The notes below the pieces were generated by a model. The model was not told the DNA's origin and searched no databases. It worked only from the letters and a program-made list of their open reading frames with translations. This document shows positions 55,601 to 64,000 of a stretch of DNA of 64,000 nucleotides, in pieces. Numbering within the stretch: position 1 is the first letter of the stretch; each line of letters opens with the position of its first letter. This stretch comes from Nanobdellota archaeon (GTDB lineage: Archaea; Nanobdellota; Nanobdellia; Pacearchaeales; GW2011-AR1), in contig JAUYMA010000010.1 of NCBI GenBank assembly GCA_030698805.1, positions 1 to 64,000 on the forward strand, read 5' to 3'. The translations under genes and the position numbers were made by a program.

Positions 55601-57711
55601 CTTATTATTCCAGTGCGACTTTAAACCAGACTAAATATATGATTCGTATCAATACTACTACTGGCAGCTGGGGTAGCGGTTATTATTCTGTTGTTCTCAA
55701 TGTTAATGGTACAGATACTGGTTCTGCCTGGTTCAATACAATTGCGTTCTATGCTGATGCTCAACCTGTTCATGCAAATGGTACCACTTATAGATCTAGT
55801 ATAAGAAATGCAGAGCCCGCTATTTTCAATATCACTACCACAAAAGCATACAAGAGCGGATTCTATGCCACTATCAATGGTTCTTCAGTATTTAATAGGT
55901 ATAACATTTCAGATTACGTCAATGTTACTATTGATGATGTGGTTATAAGGAGCTGGGATTATACCACTAATCTCAATAAGGAATATAATTATCCAGAGGA
56001 TTTGAACGTAACTTCTTTAACTATTAATGGCAATAAATTAATCAATTTGACTCTTCTTAGTGGGGATTGGCCTACTGGATATTATTATGGAGATATTTCT
56101 TTGAAGAGTCTCGACAATGAAACTTCTAGTGCTTGGATGTGGTTTAATGCCCAACCTTTCAGGGTGCAATTAAGTTCCAACACTTATAATGCTGATAGCA
56201 CTCAATGTGTTAATGCATCTCTATTTGTTTATGAACCTGATTGGACTAATAATCAAGTTTTAGTCGGAAATTATTCTATTGCTGAGGTTTATGAGACTGT
56301 TTGGAGCGGATCTTCTAGTTCCAAAATTACATACACTAATTATTCTAGCTCTTCTTTCAGCTCCAATATAAGCGTGCTCTTCTGCCCTAATAGTGGCGCA
56401 TGGGGATCTGGCAGCTGGGGAGGATATCATTATCTGAATGTAGTTGTAAGAGATAGGATCAATAACTTAAATCAGACGGGCTGGCTTTCATTTAGAGCGG
56501 TTCCTTTCCAAGTTACTTGGGGATCGGTTTATAGCGGAACGAGCAAGCAAACTAATCAAAATATTATTGTGAATGCTAGCCTAAACACTTCCTCAGGAGC
56601 AAGCGCAAGCGGTAATTTGACTAAGCTGTATCAATGGAGATATGATAATTCACAGAGCACTTTAGAAGAATATGTCTTCAAAGTTGGAAGTTGTTATTCA
56701 AATGTTTCTGGCCAATGCACTATAACCGGAACGAGCACTATCACTATTTATGCGCCTTCTAATGGATGGAGAGTGGGATATAATAATATTTATGCAACTT
56801 GGACTTCTGCCACTTCCTCTTCTTCGATTGTAGATGATTATGGGGGGATTTATATTGAGGGAAGGGCAGCATATAGCGGATCTTTTGATAATGTGGATAG
56901 CAATGGAAATTGGAAATATTATTTTGCTAAGAATGATAATTTGACTATCAGATTAAATCTTAAAGATTTGAATCTCAATTCTGCAGATGCTACTGTTACC
57001 AATGTTCATTACGCGCTCTCTTCAGATAGTTGTTTTGATGAATGGTGCAGAACTTATTCTAGTGCAAATTGGGAAATTGTGGGGGGAGGAACATCTACAA
57101 CTAGCGGCAAAGCTATACTAAGATTAATTGTCCCTAGCTCAAATTGGACAAAAGGCACATATTACATTAAGGCAAGTGTATCAGGAAGCAACGGAACAGC
57201 CACTATCACGGGGGGATATTTGAGAGTCAAAGACATGACTCCTCCAAATGTTACGGTTAGTTCACCTACAAATAATATCACCTATACTACTGCGCTTATA
57301 CCTATTAATTTCACTACAGACAAGAGCAGCCAATGCACCCTTTACGTGGTGAACTATAATAATTTTAATAATTGGTATTGCGGAAGCATAGTGGGCAATT
57401 CTAGCAATTCGACTAATTCAACAGCATCTGCTGCCACTATTTCAGCTTGCAACACTAGCTATTATGGATTTAACGGTACTCGCTATTATACAAATTGGAT
57501 ATCTAATAATTACTACTCTTCTTATGACGGCCAGAACTCTACTTGGTATTCTGCTTCAACAGGCTTAAATACGGGGGGAACTACTCATAGCTATATGCTG
57601 AATGTTACTAGATTCCCAGCCCAACATTATAGCATACAAACTTATTGTCAAGATAGTGATTATAACTCTGCTTCGGAATGGAGGGCCATAAAGGTAAATG
57701 TCACATCATGA
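52681..57711 (+). CDS. Giant (1676 aa) secreted surface protein, sequon-rich, Ig/MG2-like repeats; GTG start
   Basis: N-terminal TM/signal; very high density of N-x-S/T motifs; repeated beta-sandwich-like units (YNPGDSIVVTLEA..., RENVTLYIRINKAG...). Confidence 0.8.
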   Translation: MKLDKRKASYRKKINSVNLALYISFGVAILLLSFNFVSLTGQAVLGIASSDPNFYVVGIHYSLSDGILNSGERIELKGSLFLSNYTSNGTLVSSYAPLPNAAINITIRMSNGTYYSNHTLTTDANGSFYSRSNYYTVAPLINAPVSAGNYFIRAQYNGLSNRTSELNIQVMNKTLDVFRISSEKAKYNPGDSIVVTLEAVKLVGDKELYISNVTINGTFRNSTKAVINNFNCTTGSNGQCAISFTAPSKYGSYKLEAGQFKSFSTLEIVPFSFRLSMKDELGESDKHLFAVGEQARVAVQIVNTSSSSDQYSFSGYIRDSNLNVIKIINSTNLSNNNSFTNSFLFTVDSLTFNSYGTYFAYVNVSKAGGSSASAGVSFRVQDWKISSEKKSTNSGFEYEYSAFTDNLLRFETYPRYSNNGSIIANLSAGLFTVALKDQSNNVLNTTTVSWNASCGKEGCYEFSITAPNTTGKYNIYTILSYSGSTQTDKKVISVIDSVMSAQATDKDGNLKELFGAKEYAYISLSAYNLSNAQYNLSEAEIFSITYTNGSKITYTNVSNFDSVNSSDSVYQWAWNSTLQRIKLETPHFGGLYNVYVFGNNKTLGANSQLIVNPYDSCIVSKNTPGQVSGSGYYYVWQFKTSDTIYFDLKLTQANNPLGKATALNSTNSSAYGMGSACTTDSTKQVVNNATLTILEVKNSESGEIQQFNTTESTCQSSDSSGGYSCTLKPASKWSGGIQNVKFSVVGNDGTTSTFYGKFEARAFYLYGWTSTWQNNPNNNISLNLRLYEAGTSYWSSSGSSGGVSGTVTLKKVEYMGGDGEWIWPPVDAGYNASNVNSTSISTGAGTLTIPVSSASGGTWKTGNYRAVLQATTSAGDSDYGYAWFGVKLWDVYGTPIECTSYGCNYKNYFNSRENVTLYIRINKAGNYNDAGGQDIYGNVSISVKKIQDCRKWPCTELNASKYAATTIIVNSSSPYYSSATLNQTKYMIRINTTTGSWGSGYYSVVLNVNGTDTGSAWFNTIAFYADAQPVHANGTTYRSSIRNAEPAIFNITTTKAYKSGFYATINGSSVFNRYNISDYVNVTIDDVVIRSWDYTTNLNKEYNYPEDLNVTSLTINGNKLINLTLLSGDWPTGYYYGDISLKSLDNETSSAWMWFNAQPFRVQLSSNTYNADSTQCVNASLFVYEPDWTNNQVLVGNYSIAEVYETVWSGSSSSKITYTNYSSSSFSSNISVLFCPNSGAWGSGSWGGYHYLNVVVRDRINNLNQTGWLSFRAVPFQVTWGSVYSGTSKQTNQNIIVNASLNTSSGASASGNLTKLYQWRYDNSQSTLEEYVFKVGSCYSNVSGQCTITGTSTITIYAPSNGWRVGYNNIYATWTSATSSSSIVDDYGGIYIEGRAAYSGSFDNVDSNGNWKYYFAKNDNLTIRLNLKDLNLNSADATVTNVHYALSSDSCFDEWCRTYSSANWEIVGGGTSTTSGKAILRLIVPSSNWTKGTYYIKASVSGSNGTATITGGYLRVKDMTPPNVTVSSPTNNITYTTALIPINFTTDKSSQCTLYVVNYNNFNNWYCGSIVGNSSNSTNSTASAATISACNTSYYGFNGTRYYTNWISNNYYSSYDGQNSTWYSASTGLNTGGTTHSYMLNVTRFPAQHYSIQTYCQDSDYNSASEWRAIKVNVTS

Positions 57712-57803
57712 TAAAAAAATATGATTTTTTGGGATTGTTAATATTATTTATAGTTAGTTTTGGGATTATTGGAGCAAGGTATATAAGTGCCGCAAAAGTT
57801 TAG
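57708..57803 (+). CDS. 31-aa single-TM microprotein overlapping the stop of the giant surface protein
   Basis: Manual translation MIKKYDFLGLLILFIVSFGIIGARYISAAKV; ATGA overlap. Confidence 0.5.
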   Translation: MIKKYDFLGLLILFIVSFGIIGARYISAAKV

Positions 57804-57812
57804 TTTCTTAAT

Positions 57813-58175
57813 ATGGGGGGAAATAAATCAAAACCCGGATTAAACCTTGTAGTTTTACGTTCTCCTCAACCTCTGCGCTTAAGAGATTTTTATCAAAATC
57901 TGCTGGAGACTATATTCGAGGAACATACAGATCATGGGCCAATTCATTATGGGGCTGAACTTGGAGAAGTTTATTTGGAAATTTATCCCACTAAAGAAAA
58001 AGATGGATCTAGAGACGGTATTGGATTTCAGGTAGGAAGTTTGGAGGAAGCCATTGCAAGAGTGGGAAGAGAATTTTTGTATAAAGCTCCTATGCAATCC
58101 TCCTTTGGAAGAACTGCTATGTTAAAAGATCCAGACGCTAGAATAATCCATCTGGCTGAAAGAAATCGAACTTAA
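57813..58175 (+). CDS. VOC/glyoxalase-like domain protein
   Basis: NLVVLRSPQPLRLRDFYQNLL...EVYLEIYPT...IGFQVGSLEEAIARV...KDPDARIIHLAE. Confidence 0.7.
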   Translation: MGGNKSKPGLNLVVLRSPQPLRLRDFYQNLLETIFEEHTDHGPIHYGAELGEVYLEIYPTKEKDGSRDGIGFQVGSLEEAIARVGREFLYKAPMQSSFGRTAMLKDPDARIIHLAERNRT

Positions 58176-58176
58176 A

Positions 58177-58464
58177 TTAATCTTCTGCTGATTGGCCTTC
58201 TTCCGCATTTTCACTGGACTCTAAATCCTCTTCGTTCATAGCAACATAAGCAAGAGTATTGCCTTCATCGTCTAGAATTTCTACATGATATTGGCCATTT
58301 GGAAGAAGAATATTTATTTTTCCCTGAGACCCCTTTTCTATTGCAGGATGGCTTGATTGTTTGACTTCATCATTTTCATCGTCCTCTAAATTAAATTCGA
58401 CATATTCTGGATTTGGATCTCTAAGAAGCTTAACTTTTTGATGTCTTTTGAATTTTGTTTGCAT
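58177..58464 (-). CDS. Small acidic hypothetical protein (SH3-like)
   Basis: ORF; KFKRHQKVKLLRDPNPEYVEF...GSQGKINILLPNGQYHVEILDDEG. Confidence 0.5.
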   Translation of the reverse strand: MQTKFKRHQKVKLLRDPNPEYVEFNLEDDENDEVKQSSHPAIEKGSQGKINILLPNGQYHVEILDDEGNTLAYVAMNEEDLESSENAEEGQSAED

Positions 58465-58475
58465 TGGATTATATA

Positions 58476-58757
58476 TTATCTATTTCTTCCAGGCTTTTTA
58501 GTTGTATCTCTCTTCGATTTTGTCTTTTCTTTTTTCTTGTTTTCCAATTTGATCTTAGAGAATAAAAAGATGTAAAGAACCTCTAAGACTCCGAAGGTAT
58601 TTACTATTAAAATAATTATGAACCAGGCGGGTTGATTTAGCCTAGCTGATTTCCAGAGGGCAAAGCCTTTCCAAACTACAGTCCATATTAGAAGAATTAT
58701 CAGGATTGTAGGGGAGATTCCAAGAGTATCTGAGATAGAAGCTAATGCTGAAGTCAT
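58476..58757 (-). CDS. DUF5652-like two-TM membrane protein
   Basis: WTVVWKGFALWKSARLNQPAWFIIILIVNTFGVLEVLYIFLFSK. Confidence 0.65.
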   Translation of the reverse strand: MTSALASISDTLGISPTILIILLIWTVVWKGFALWKSARLNQPAWFIIILIVNTFGVLEVLYIFLFSKIKLENKKKEKTKSKRDTTKKPGRNR

Positions 58758-58940
58758 ACTTATATTAGCTGCAGAGATTTTATAAATATTTTCATCCTTT
58801 TTTAGGAATGAAAATCTTAGAAAATATGCATTTTAATTTTTGTCACTCCAGAAATAAGAATTTTATTTTTTGCTTTTTAACGTCGGAAAGGTAAAAAATA
58901 TAGAAATCTTTAAATAGAGAAAAGAGTTTTGGTTAAGTAT

Positions 58941-58956
58941 ACACAAGAGGTTGTGT
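58941..58956. promoter_or_regulatory. NrdR box 1 (ACACAAGAGGTTGTGT)
   Basis: 6-bp palindromic arms matching NrdR-box ends; 31 bp start-to-start from box 2. Confidence 0.75.
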
Positions 58957-58971
58957 CCTTAATGGACGAAA

Positions 58972-58987
58972 ACACAATATATTGTGT
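58972..58987. promoter_or_regulatory. NrdR box 2 (ACACAATATATTGTGT)
   Basis: Exact fit to the consensus acaCwAtATaTwGtgt; sits in a 20-bp perfect palindrome 58970-58989 just before nrdR. Confidence 0.88.
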
Positions 58988-58994
58988 TTAACCT

Positions 58995-59438
58995 ATGATA
59001 TGCCCTTATTGCTTCCACAACGAAACGAAAGTGATTGATAAGAGAGATGTAGGAAGCAGTACCAAAAGGAGAAGAGAATGTTTGAAATGCCAGAAGAGAT
59101 TTAATACTCAAGAAAATTTGGAAAGGGTCGAGATCAGAGTAGTAAAGAAAGATGGGAAAGTAGAAGCCTTTGATCGGGAAAAGATAAAAAAAGGGATACT
59201 GCGGGCATGTGAAAAAAGACCTATCACCGCGGACAAAATAGATAAAATAATGATCATAATAGAAGAAAAGTTAAAAAAAATGGGTAAAGAAGTTAAAAGT
59301 TCTGTTATTGGAGAGATGGTTTCAAAAGAGCTGAAGAAGCTTGATAAAGTAGCATATATAAGATTCGCTTCAGTTTATCGTGATTTTACTGATTTAGATG
59401 ATTTCAAAAATGAAATAAAGGAGCTGGTTAGAAAATGA
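58995..59438 (+). CDS. nrdR: Transcriptional repressor NrdR
   Basis: MICPYCFHNETKVIDKRDVGSSTKRRRECLKCQKRFNTQE zinc ribbon followed by ATP-cone. Confidence 0.95.
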   Translation: MICPYCFHNETKVIDKRDVGSSTKRRRECLKCQKRFNTQENLERVEIRVVKKDGKVEAFDREKIKKGILRACEKRPITADKIDKIMIIIEEKLKKMGKEVKSSVIGEMVSKELKKLDKVAYIRFASVYRDFTDLDDFKNEIKELVRK

Positions 59439-62290
59439 CGCCTGAGAGATTACAAGAATTACAAACCGGAAAGATGCAAGTCAAGAGATTTTTCACTTAT
59501 GAAGGCAAAAGCCCTTTCGAATTAGATGTATATGGAAATGTGATAAAATGGATTTCTGAAGATGTGAGTGTTACGGACGATAGGGGGAAAGTAATTTTTA
59601 CACAGGCAGGGGTTAAAAGGCCTGATTTTTGGAGTCCTTTAGCTATAAAAGTTGTTGCCAGCAAATATTTTTGGGGAGATTATTCTAAGAATGAGAGAGA
59701 AGATTCCGTGGAGAAGCTTGTTGGAAGAGTTGCGAGATACATTTACAGGCAGTCTTTATTCCAAAAATATTTTGATGAGGCTCAAAGTGCAATCCTAAGA
59801 GACGAGATTTCCTCCATATGTTTGAATCAATTAGGATCTTTTAATTCCCCAGTATGGTTTAATGCCGGAATCCAAGAGTATAATAAAGAAGCGGGAGGAG
59901 TTTCAGCTTATAAATGGGATGCTGCAATCGGCAAGGTTGTTCCTGCTTTGAGAACTGAGGAAAGACCTCAATGTTCTGCTTGCTTTATTCAAAGCACCGA
60001 GGACAATATGGAATCAATACTTGCTTTACAGGTTTCTGAAGCTAATCTTTTCAGAGCTGGAAGCGGAACAGGAACAAATAGGTCTAATTTGAGGAGCTCT
60101 AGGGAAAAATTGACAGGTGGAGGAAGAGCATCTGGGCCAGTTTCATTCATGAAAGGATACGATGCTTATGCAGGAATAATCAAGTCAGGGGGCAAGACGA
60201 GAAGAGCTGCAAAGATGGAAATATTGAACATTGATCATCCAGATATTATGGATTTTATCATGTCTAAGCAGAGTGAAGAAAAGAAGGCGTGGGCTTTAAT
60301 CGAACAAGGATATGCAGGAGGAATGAATGGAGAAGCCTATGGAAGTGTCGCCTTCCAGAATTGCAATATGTCTGTTAGAGTTTCTGATGATTTTATGGAA
60401 GCGGTCAAGGCAGATGGAGAATGGCAAACTAAATATGTTAAAACCAAAGGAGTATGCGAGACTTTTAAGGCCAGAGAAGTTCTTAATAAAATTGCTGAAG
60501 GGACTTATATCTGCGGAGATCCTGGGATGCAATTTGATAGTATTGTTAATAAATGGCATACCTGCAAAGTTTCTGGAAGAATAAATGCGAGCAATCCTTG
60601 CTCAGAGTATATGTTTTTGGATGATAGCGCATGCAATTTAGCATCTATTAATCTGCTTAAATTTAGAACAGAAGAGAGTAAGTTCGATGTCGAAAGATTT
60701 AGGAGCACAGTAAGGACTTTCATTATCTGCATGGAATTGTTTGTAGATGGATCTAGCTATCCTACGGAAAGAATAACTTTGAATTCTCATAACTTTAGGC
60801 CTTTAGGTTTAGGGTATGCGAATCTTGGAGCTTTATTAATGAGCTTAGGTCTTCCTTATGATTCTGATGAAGGGAGGGCGGTTTCTGCGGCTATTACTGC
60901 TATTATGTGCGGAGAGGCTTATAAGACGAGTGCTGAATTGGCAAGCTTAGTTGGACCTTTCCCAGAGTATTCTAAGAATAGGGACTCGATGTTGAATGTT
61001 ATGAATATGCATAGGGAATCTGTGAAAAAAATAGATGTTAATAAGATGCCTGCTCATCTTCGATATTTGGTTAATGATGCATGGGATAGCTGGACTGACG
61101 CTGTAGAGCTTGGGGAAGTATTTGGTTATAGGAATTCACAGGCGACAGTTTTAGCTCCTACCGGAACTATAGCTTTCTTGATGGATTGCGATACTACTGG
61201 AATAGAACCAGATATCGCGTTGGTTAAGTATAAAGTTCTATCTGGCGGAGGGATGTTAAAAATTGTAAATAGAAGCGTCGCTTTAGCCCTAAGAACTCTT
61301 GGTTATGATTCTCAAACTATTGAAAGCATTATAGATTATGTTGACAAGAATGATACTATAGAGGGTGCGCCAGGATTATTGGAAGAGCATTTTCCTATTT
61401 TTGACTGCGCTTTCAAAGCTGCAAAGGGAAAGAGATCTATTCAATATGAGGGCCATATTAAGATGATGGGTGTTTGTCAGCCATTCTTGTCTGGAGCTAT
61501 CAGCAAGACTATCAATATGCCTGAGCATGTGACTGTTCAGGAAATCGCAGATGCTTATGTTTATTCTTGGGAGCAAGGATTGAAGGCAGTTGCGATCTAT
61601 AGGGAAAATAGCAAGAGAAGCCAACCCTTGAATACTCAGAAGACTGAAGGGGAGATGGTAAAGAAGAAAGCTATAGAAGTGGCTCAGGAACAATCTATTT
61701 ATGGGGAAAGAAGAAAGATGCCTCAGACTAGAAGATCTGTTACTCACAAATTTGATGTTTCAGGGCACGAGGGATATGTGACTGTTGGTTTGTACGACGA
61801 TGGCAAACCAGGAGAGTTGTTTGTGACTATGTCTAAAGTAGGGTCAACTATCAATGGATTAGTAGATGCCTGGGCCACATCAGTTTCCTTAAATCTTCAG
61901 TATGGAGTCCCTGTCGAGATACTATTCGCGAAATTCAGGCATCAGAAATTCGAACCATCTGGATTCGTAAGAAATGTTGATGGGGGAGATTTAGATAAAA
62001 GCAAGCCAGTTATAAGAACGGCCTCTTCAATCGTAGATTATATCTCTCAGTTTATGCTAAATAATTTTGGCTCCGGAGCAGGTAAAATAGATTTTGGTAC
62101 TTTGGGCTCTGAAATTCCAGCCATTTCTACATCAACTGAACAGAAAATGGAAGAGCAGAAATCTCTGACAGACTTTGGGCATGAAGGATTGGTATGCCCT
62201 CATTGCGGAGGCCCTGCAAAGAGGATGGGCAACTGCGCTATATTCTGCACTTCTTGCAAGCAGACTACTAGATCTGGCTGCGGAGAATAA
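59435..62290 (+). CDS. nrdJ: Adenosylcobalamin-dependent (class II) ribonucleotide reductase
   Basis: FNSPVWFNAGIQE, ACFIQSTEDNMESI, GSGTGTNRSNLRSS, NPCSEYMFLDDSACNLASINL, APTGTIAFLMDCDTTGIEPD; C-terminal Zn ribbon CPHCGG...CxxC. Confidence 0.95.
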   Translation: MTPERLQELQTGKMQVKRFFTYEGKSPFELDVYGNVIKWISEDVSVTDDRGKVIFTQAGVKRPDFWSPLAIKVVASKYFWGDYSKNEREDSVEKLVGRVARYIYRQSLFQKYFDEAQSAILRDEISSICLNQLGSFNSPVWFNAGIQEYNKEAGGVSAYKWDAAIGKVVPALRTEERPQCSACFIQSTEDNMESILALQVSEANLFRAGSGTGTNRSNLRSSREKLTGGGRASGPVSFMKGYDAYAGIIKSGGKTRRAAKMEILNIDHPDIMDFIMSKQSEEKKAWALIEQGYAGGMNGEAYGSVAFQNCNMSVRVSDDFMEAVKADGEWQTKYVKTKGVCETFKAREVLNKIAEGTYICGDPGMQFDSIVNKWHTCKVSGRINASNPCSEYMFLDDSACNLASINLLKFRTEESKFDVERFRSTVRTFIICMELFVDGSSYPTERITLNSHNFRPLGLGYANLGALLMSLGLPYDSDEGRAVSAAITAIMCGEAYKTSAELASLVGPFPEYSKNRDSMLNVMNMHRESVKKIDVNKMPAHLRYLVNDAWDSWTDAVELGEVFGYRNSQATVLAPTGTIAFLMDCDTTGIEPDIALVKYKVLSGGGMLKIVNRSVALALRTLGYDSQTIESIIDYVDKNDTIEGAPGLLEEHFPIFDCAFKAAKGKRSIQYEGHIKMMGVCQPFLSGAISKTINMPEHVTVQEIADAYVYSWEQGLKAVAIYRENSKRSQPLNTQKTEGEMVKKKAIEVAQEQSIYGERRKMPQTRRSVTHKFDVSGHEGYVTVGLYDDGKPGELFVTMSKVGSTINGLVDAWATSVSLNLQYGVPVEILFAKFRHQKFEPSGFVRNVDGGDLDKSKPVIRTASSIVDYISQFMLNNFGSGAGKIDFGTLGSEIPAISTSTEQKMEEQKSLTDFGHEGLVCPHCGGPAKRMGNCAIFCTSCKQTTRSGCGE

Positions 62291-62292
62291 TC

Positions 62293-62490
62293 TTGGATAA
62301 TAAGATCGTCACTCTTAATGATGATGAAACTCTTTCCAAGAGTTTTGTCTGCACACATAAATTTCAGCATCAATCTTCAGTAAATGTGGAGGGGATAGTA
62401 TATGATATTTATTTTTGTGAGCTATGTTTGCTTCACGTTAAAAAAGAGAGACCCTGCCCTTATCACATTAAAGAGATTAAATCCGTTTAG
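62293..62490 (+). CDS. Small Cys-rich protein downstream of nrdJ (TTG start)
   Basis: CTHKF...YFCELCLLHVKKERPCPYH. Confidence 0.5.
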   Translation: MDNKIVTLNDDETLSKSFVCTHKFQHQSSVNVEGIVYDIYFCELCLLHVKKERPCPYHIKEIKSV

Positions 62491-63243
62491 TTATAAATTC
62501 AATCCTGCGCGGGATAATAAAAGCCTGTTTGTTCTGATTTGTTCTTGTAGCGGCCCTGCATAGTCATCATCTCTTCCTTCAAAGAGTTCGGCAGAAGAAA
62601 AATATCCTTGTGATTGCCTGAAAGCTGAAGAAGTTGCGCTTAGAGTTTGCACCGAGTTAATGTATCCATCTAGAGAGCATTCTGGATTAAATGACTTTTG
62701 ATGGAGTTCATTAGCGCCTTTCATGTAAAAAACATGGCCTGGAACGCAAGAGGGATAAAGAAGAAAGGCCTCAGGCGAAGAACATACCTGATGCTCCTTT
62801 ATAAATTCTCCATAAGTTAAAAGTGAAGCGCATAGACTCTGTGCAAGTAAGCTTGTATTTTCACGGTTATTTTCTCTTATCTTTTCTCTTATTCTTTGGA
62901 AGCTTTCAAGAAAAGAATTATGGAATCTGTCGTGATGAATCAAGTCAGCCTTATTATTCTTAATTCTCAGTTTCATAATGCGCTCGGCATATTCTTCATT
63001 ATCATGACAGTCCCAGTATATATGGGAAAAGGCTGATTTGACATTTCGAGTAATATTGGGCACTAGCTCTGATATTGCTGGTGCAAGTCCTGCAGAGAGC
63101 TCTTCAAATGTTCTTAAAACAACTGGATCTGTTGCTGAGGAACGCAGAGCCTCATAAGCTGAAGATAGGTGCAGAAAAAATAGATAATCCAAGTTTGAGA
63201 CTTCCGCTACTTTATTTTGTTGAGCTTTTCTTATTATATTCAT
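62491..63243 (-). CDS. Hypothetical protein
   Basis: Long ORF, convergent. Confidence 0.5.
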   Translation of the reverse strand: MNIIRKAQQNKVAEVSNLDYLFFLHLSSAYEALRSSATDPVVLRTFEELSAGLAPAISELVPNITRNVKSAFSHIYWDCHDNEEYAERIMKLRIKNNKADLIHHDRFHNSFLESFQRIREKIRENNRENTSLLAQSLCASLLTYGEFIKEHQVCSSPEAFLLYPSCVPGHVFYMKGANELHQKSFNPECSLDGYINSVQTLSATSSAFRQSQGYFSSAELFEGRDDDYAGPLQEQIRTNRLLLSRAGLNL

Positions 63244-63382
63244 AATAAAAGCCTTCTAGAAAGGGTTAAAAATGTTTCCCTGCTAGATAATTTACTATAT
63301 TTTCTATTATAGCTAAGTATATAAATCCGAAAGTTCCCCTTTTATAGGAAGAAAAATTAACATCTAGTTTTTAAAATTTATT

Positions 63383-64000
63383 ATGAAAAGACCTACTATT
63401 GCTTTAATTGATGATGATCAGAATGATTTAATGCTTCTCACACGCTCATTAAGTAAAACTCCTTTTAATCCTATAGTTCATACCTATACTAGGCCTAATG
63501 AATTTATTGATGATTTTGAAAGAGAAAAGATAAACCCTGGTTTGATCATGTGTGATCATAATCTAATCGGGGAGAATTCTATTGATGTTGTAAAGAAATT
63601 GAGAAAAATAAATTATAGGGGGACATTTTTTGTTATATCGGGGGCAGGCGAATTTTTGTCAGAGAGCCATCTAAAAACTACTGAAGATCTAGATTTAGAT
63701 ATTACGGAAGTCTGGGGCAAGGAAGACTTAAAAAATCAAGAGGCCATTAATAAAATTTTAGAGGATGCCATGAGAAAGGAATTTATCCCTACTCAATATG
63801 ATCTGGCTATTGCAGGAATGGGAGATCTAGGGACAGAAATAGCCTCTCAATGCTTAGAATTGCGAATGAGGGATATTCCATGCATCAGAAATATATATGT
63901 TTGGAGTTTTCATCCAGAGGCTCTTGAGCATTCCAGAAATCTTATAGGAGAGTTCAATTGGACACGAGTAAAAGAATGCAATTCATTAGATGAATTGGTA
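63383..64000 (+). CDS. Receiver domain fused to Rossmann (lactate/malate dehydrogenase-like) segment, truncated by window end
   Basis: Manual translation MKRPTIALIDDDQNDLMLLTRSLSK...GLIMCDHNLIGENSIDVVKKLRK...YDLAIAGMGDLGTEIASQCLELRMRDIPCIRNIYVWSFHPEALEHSRN; 206 codons open to edge. Confidence 0.7.
   Translation, partial: MKRPTIALIDDDQNDLMLLTRSLSKTPFNPIVHTYTRPNEFIDDFEREKINPGLIMCDHNLIGENSIDVVKKLRKINYRGTFFVISGAGEFLSESHLKTTEDLDLDITEVWGKEDLKNQEAINKILEDAMRKEFIPTQYDLAIAGMGDLGTEIASQCLELRMRDIPCIRNIYVWSFHPEALEHSRNLIGEFNWTRVKECNSLDELV

Noticed and set aside
52681-57711. Assembly-fused open frame
   Set aside because: Sequence composition and repeat style are uniform along the whole ORF, consistent with one genuine surface protein.
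59435-62290. Intein in ribonucleotide reductase
   Set aside because: The 951-aa length and uninterrupted RNR motifs show no intein splice blocks.
1-64000. CRISPR array or cas genes
   Set aside because: No regularly spaced direct repeats and no Cas-like proteins seen.

Overview
The window looks like a contiguous piece of an archaeal genome, probably a small-genome DPANN-type lineage. Supporting signs are class III/type IV-pilin signal peptides, TATA-type promoters close to start codons, TruD, an FKBP-type PPIase, PurO-like IMP cyclohydrolase and an HTH_10 regulator; lineage is inference. It is AT-rich, compact and mostly protein-coding. Main content: (i) three type IV pilin-like genes at the left edge, two sharing a 123-bp nucleotide-identical N-terminal segment, one carrying a LamG-like jellyroll tail; (ii) trpS, AstE/AspA-like, GNAT and nucleoside phosphorylase genes, and a membrane protein with a cyclase-like C-terminus; (iii) tRNA-Ser(CGA) followed by a RelE/DUF2683 toxin-antitoxin pair and a tRNA-end-like inverted repeat; (iv) truD, two CxxC-x17-CxxC proteins, a LOG-like plus PRTase pair, and a tandem-Lrp regulator divergent from an asparagine synthase-like gene; (v) a purine operon of multi-enzyme fusions (PurS-L, PurQ-PurC-PurK, PurE-PurE', PurB-PurM, PurN), with PyrC-like, PyrD, PurO-like and stand-alone AICAR formyltransferase genes nearby; (vi) an inverted-repeat-rich island around a methyltransferase and a DUF202 gene; (vii) receiver-domain proteins and a translationally coupled PRTase-PRTase-HAD-nucleoside hydrolase operon; (viii) a 1676-aa secreted protein overlapping a tiny single-TM ORF; (ix) an nrdR-nrdJ operon preceded by two NrdR-box-like palindromes 31 bp apart; (x) a receiver plus Rossmann-like fusion running off the right edge. 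No CRISPR array or rRNA was seen.
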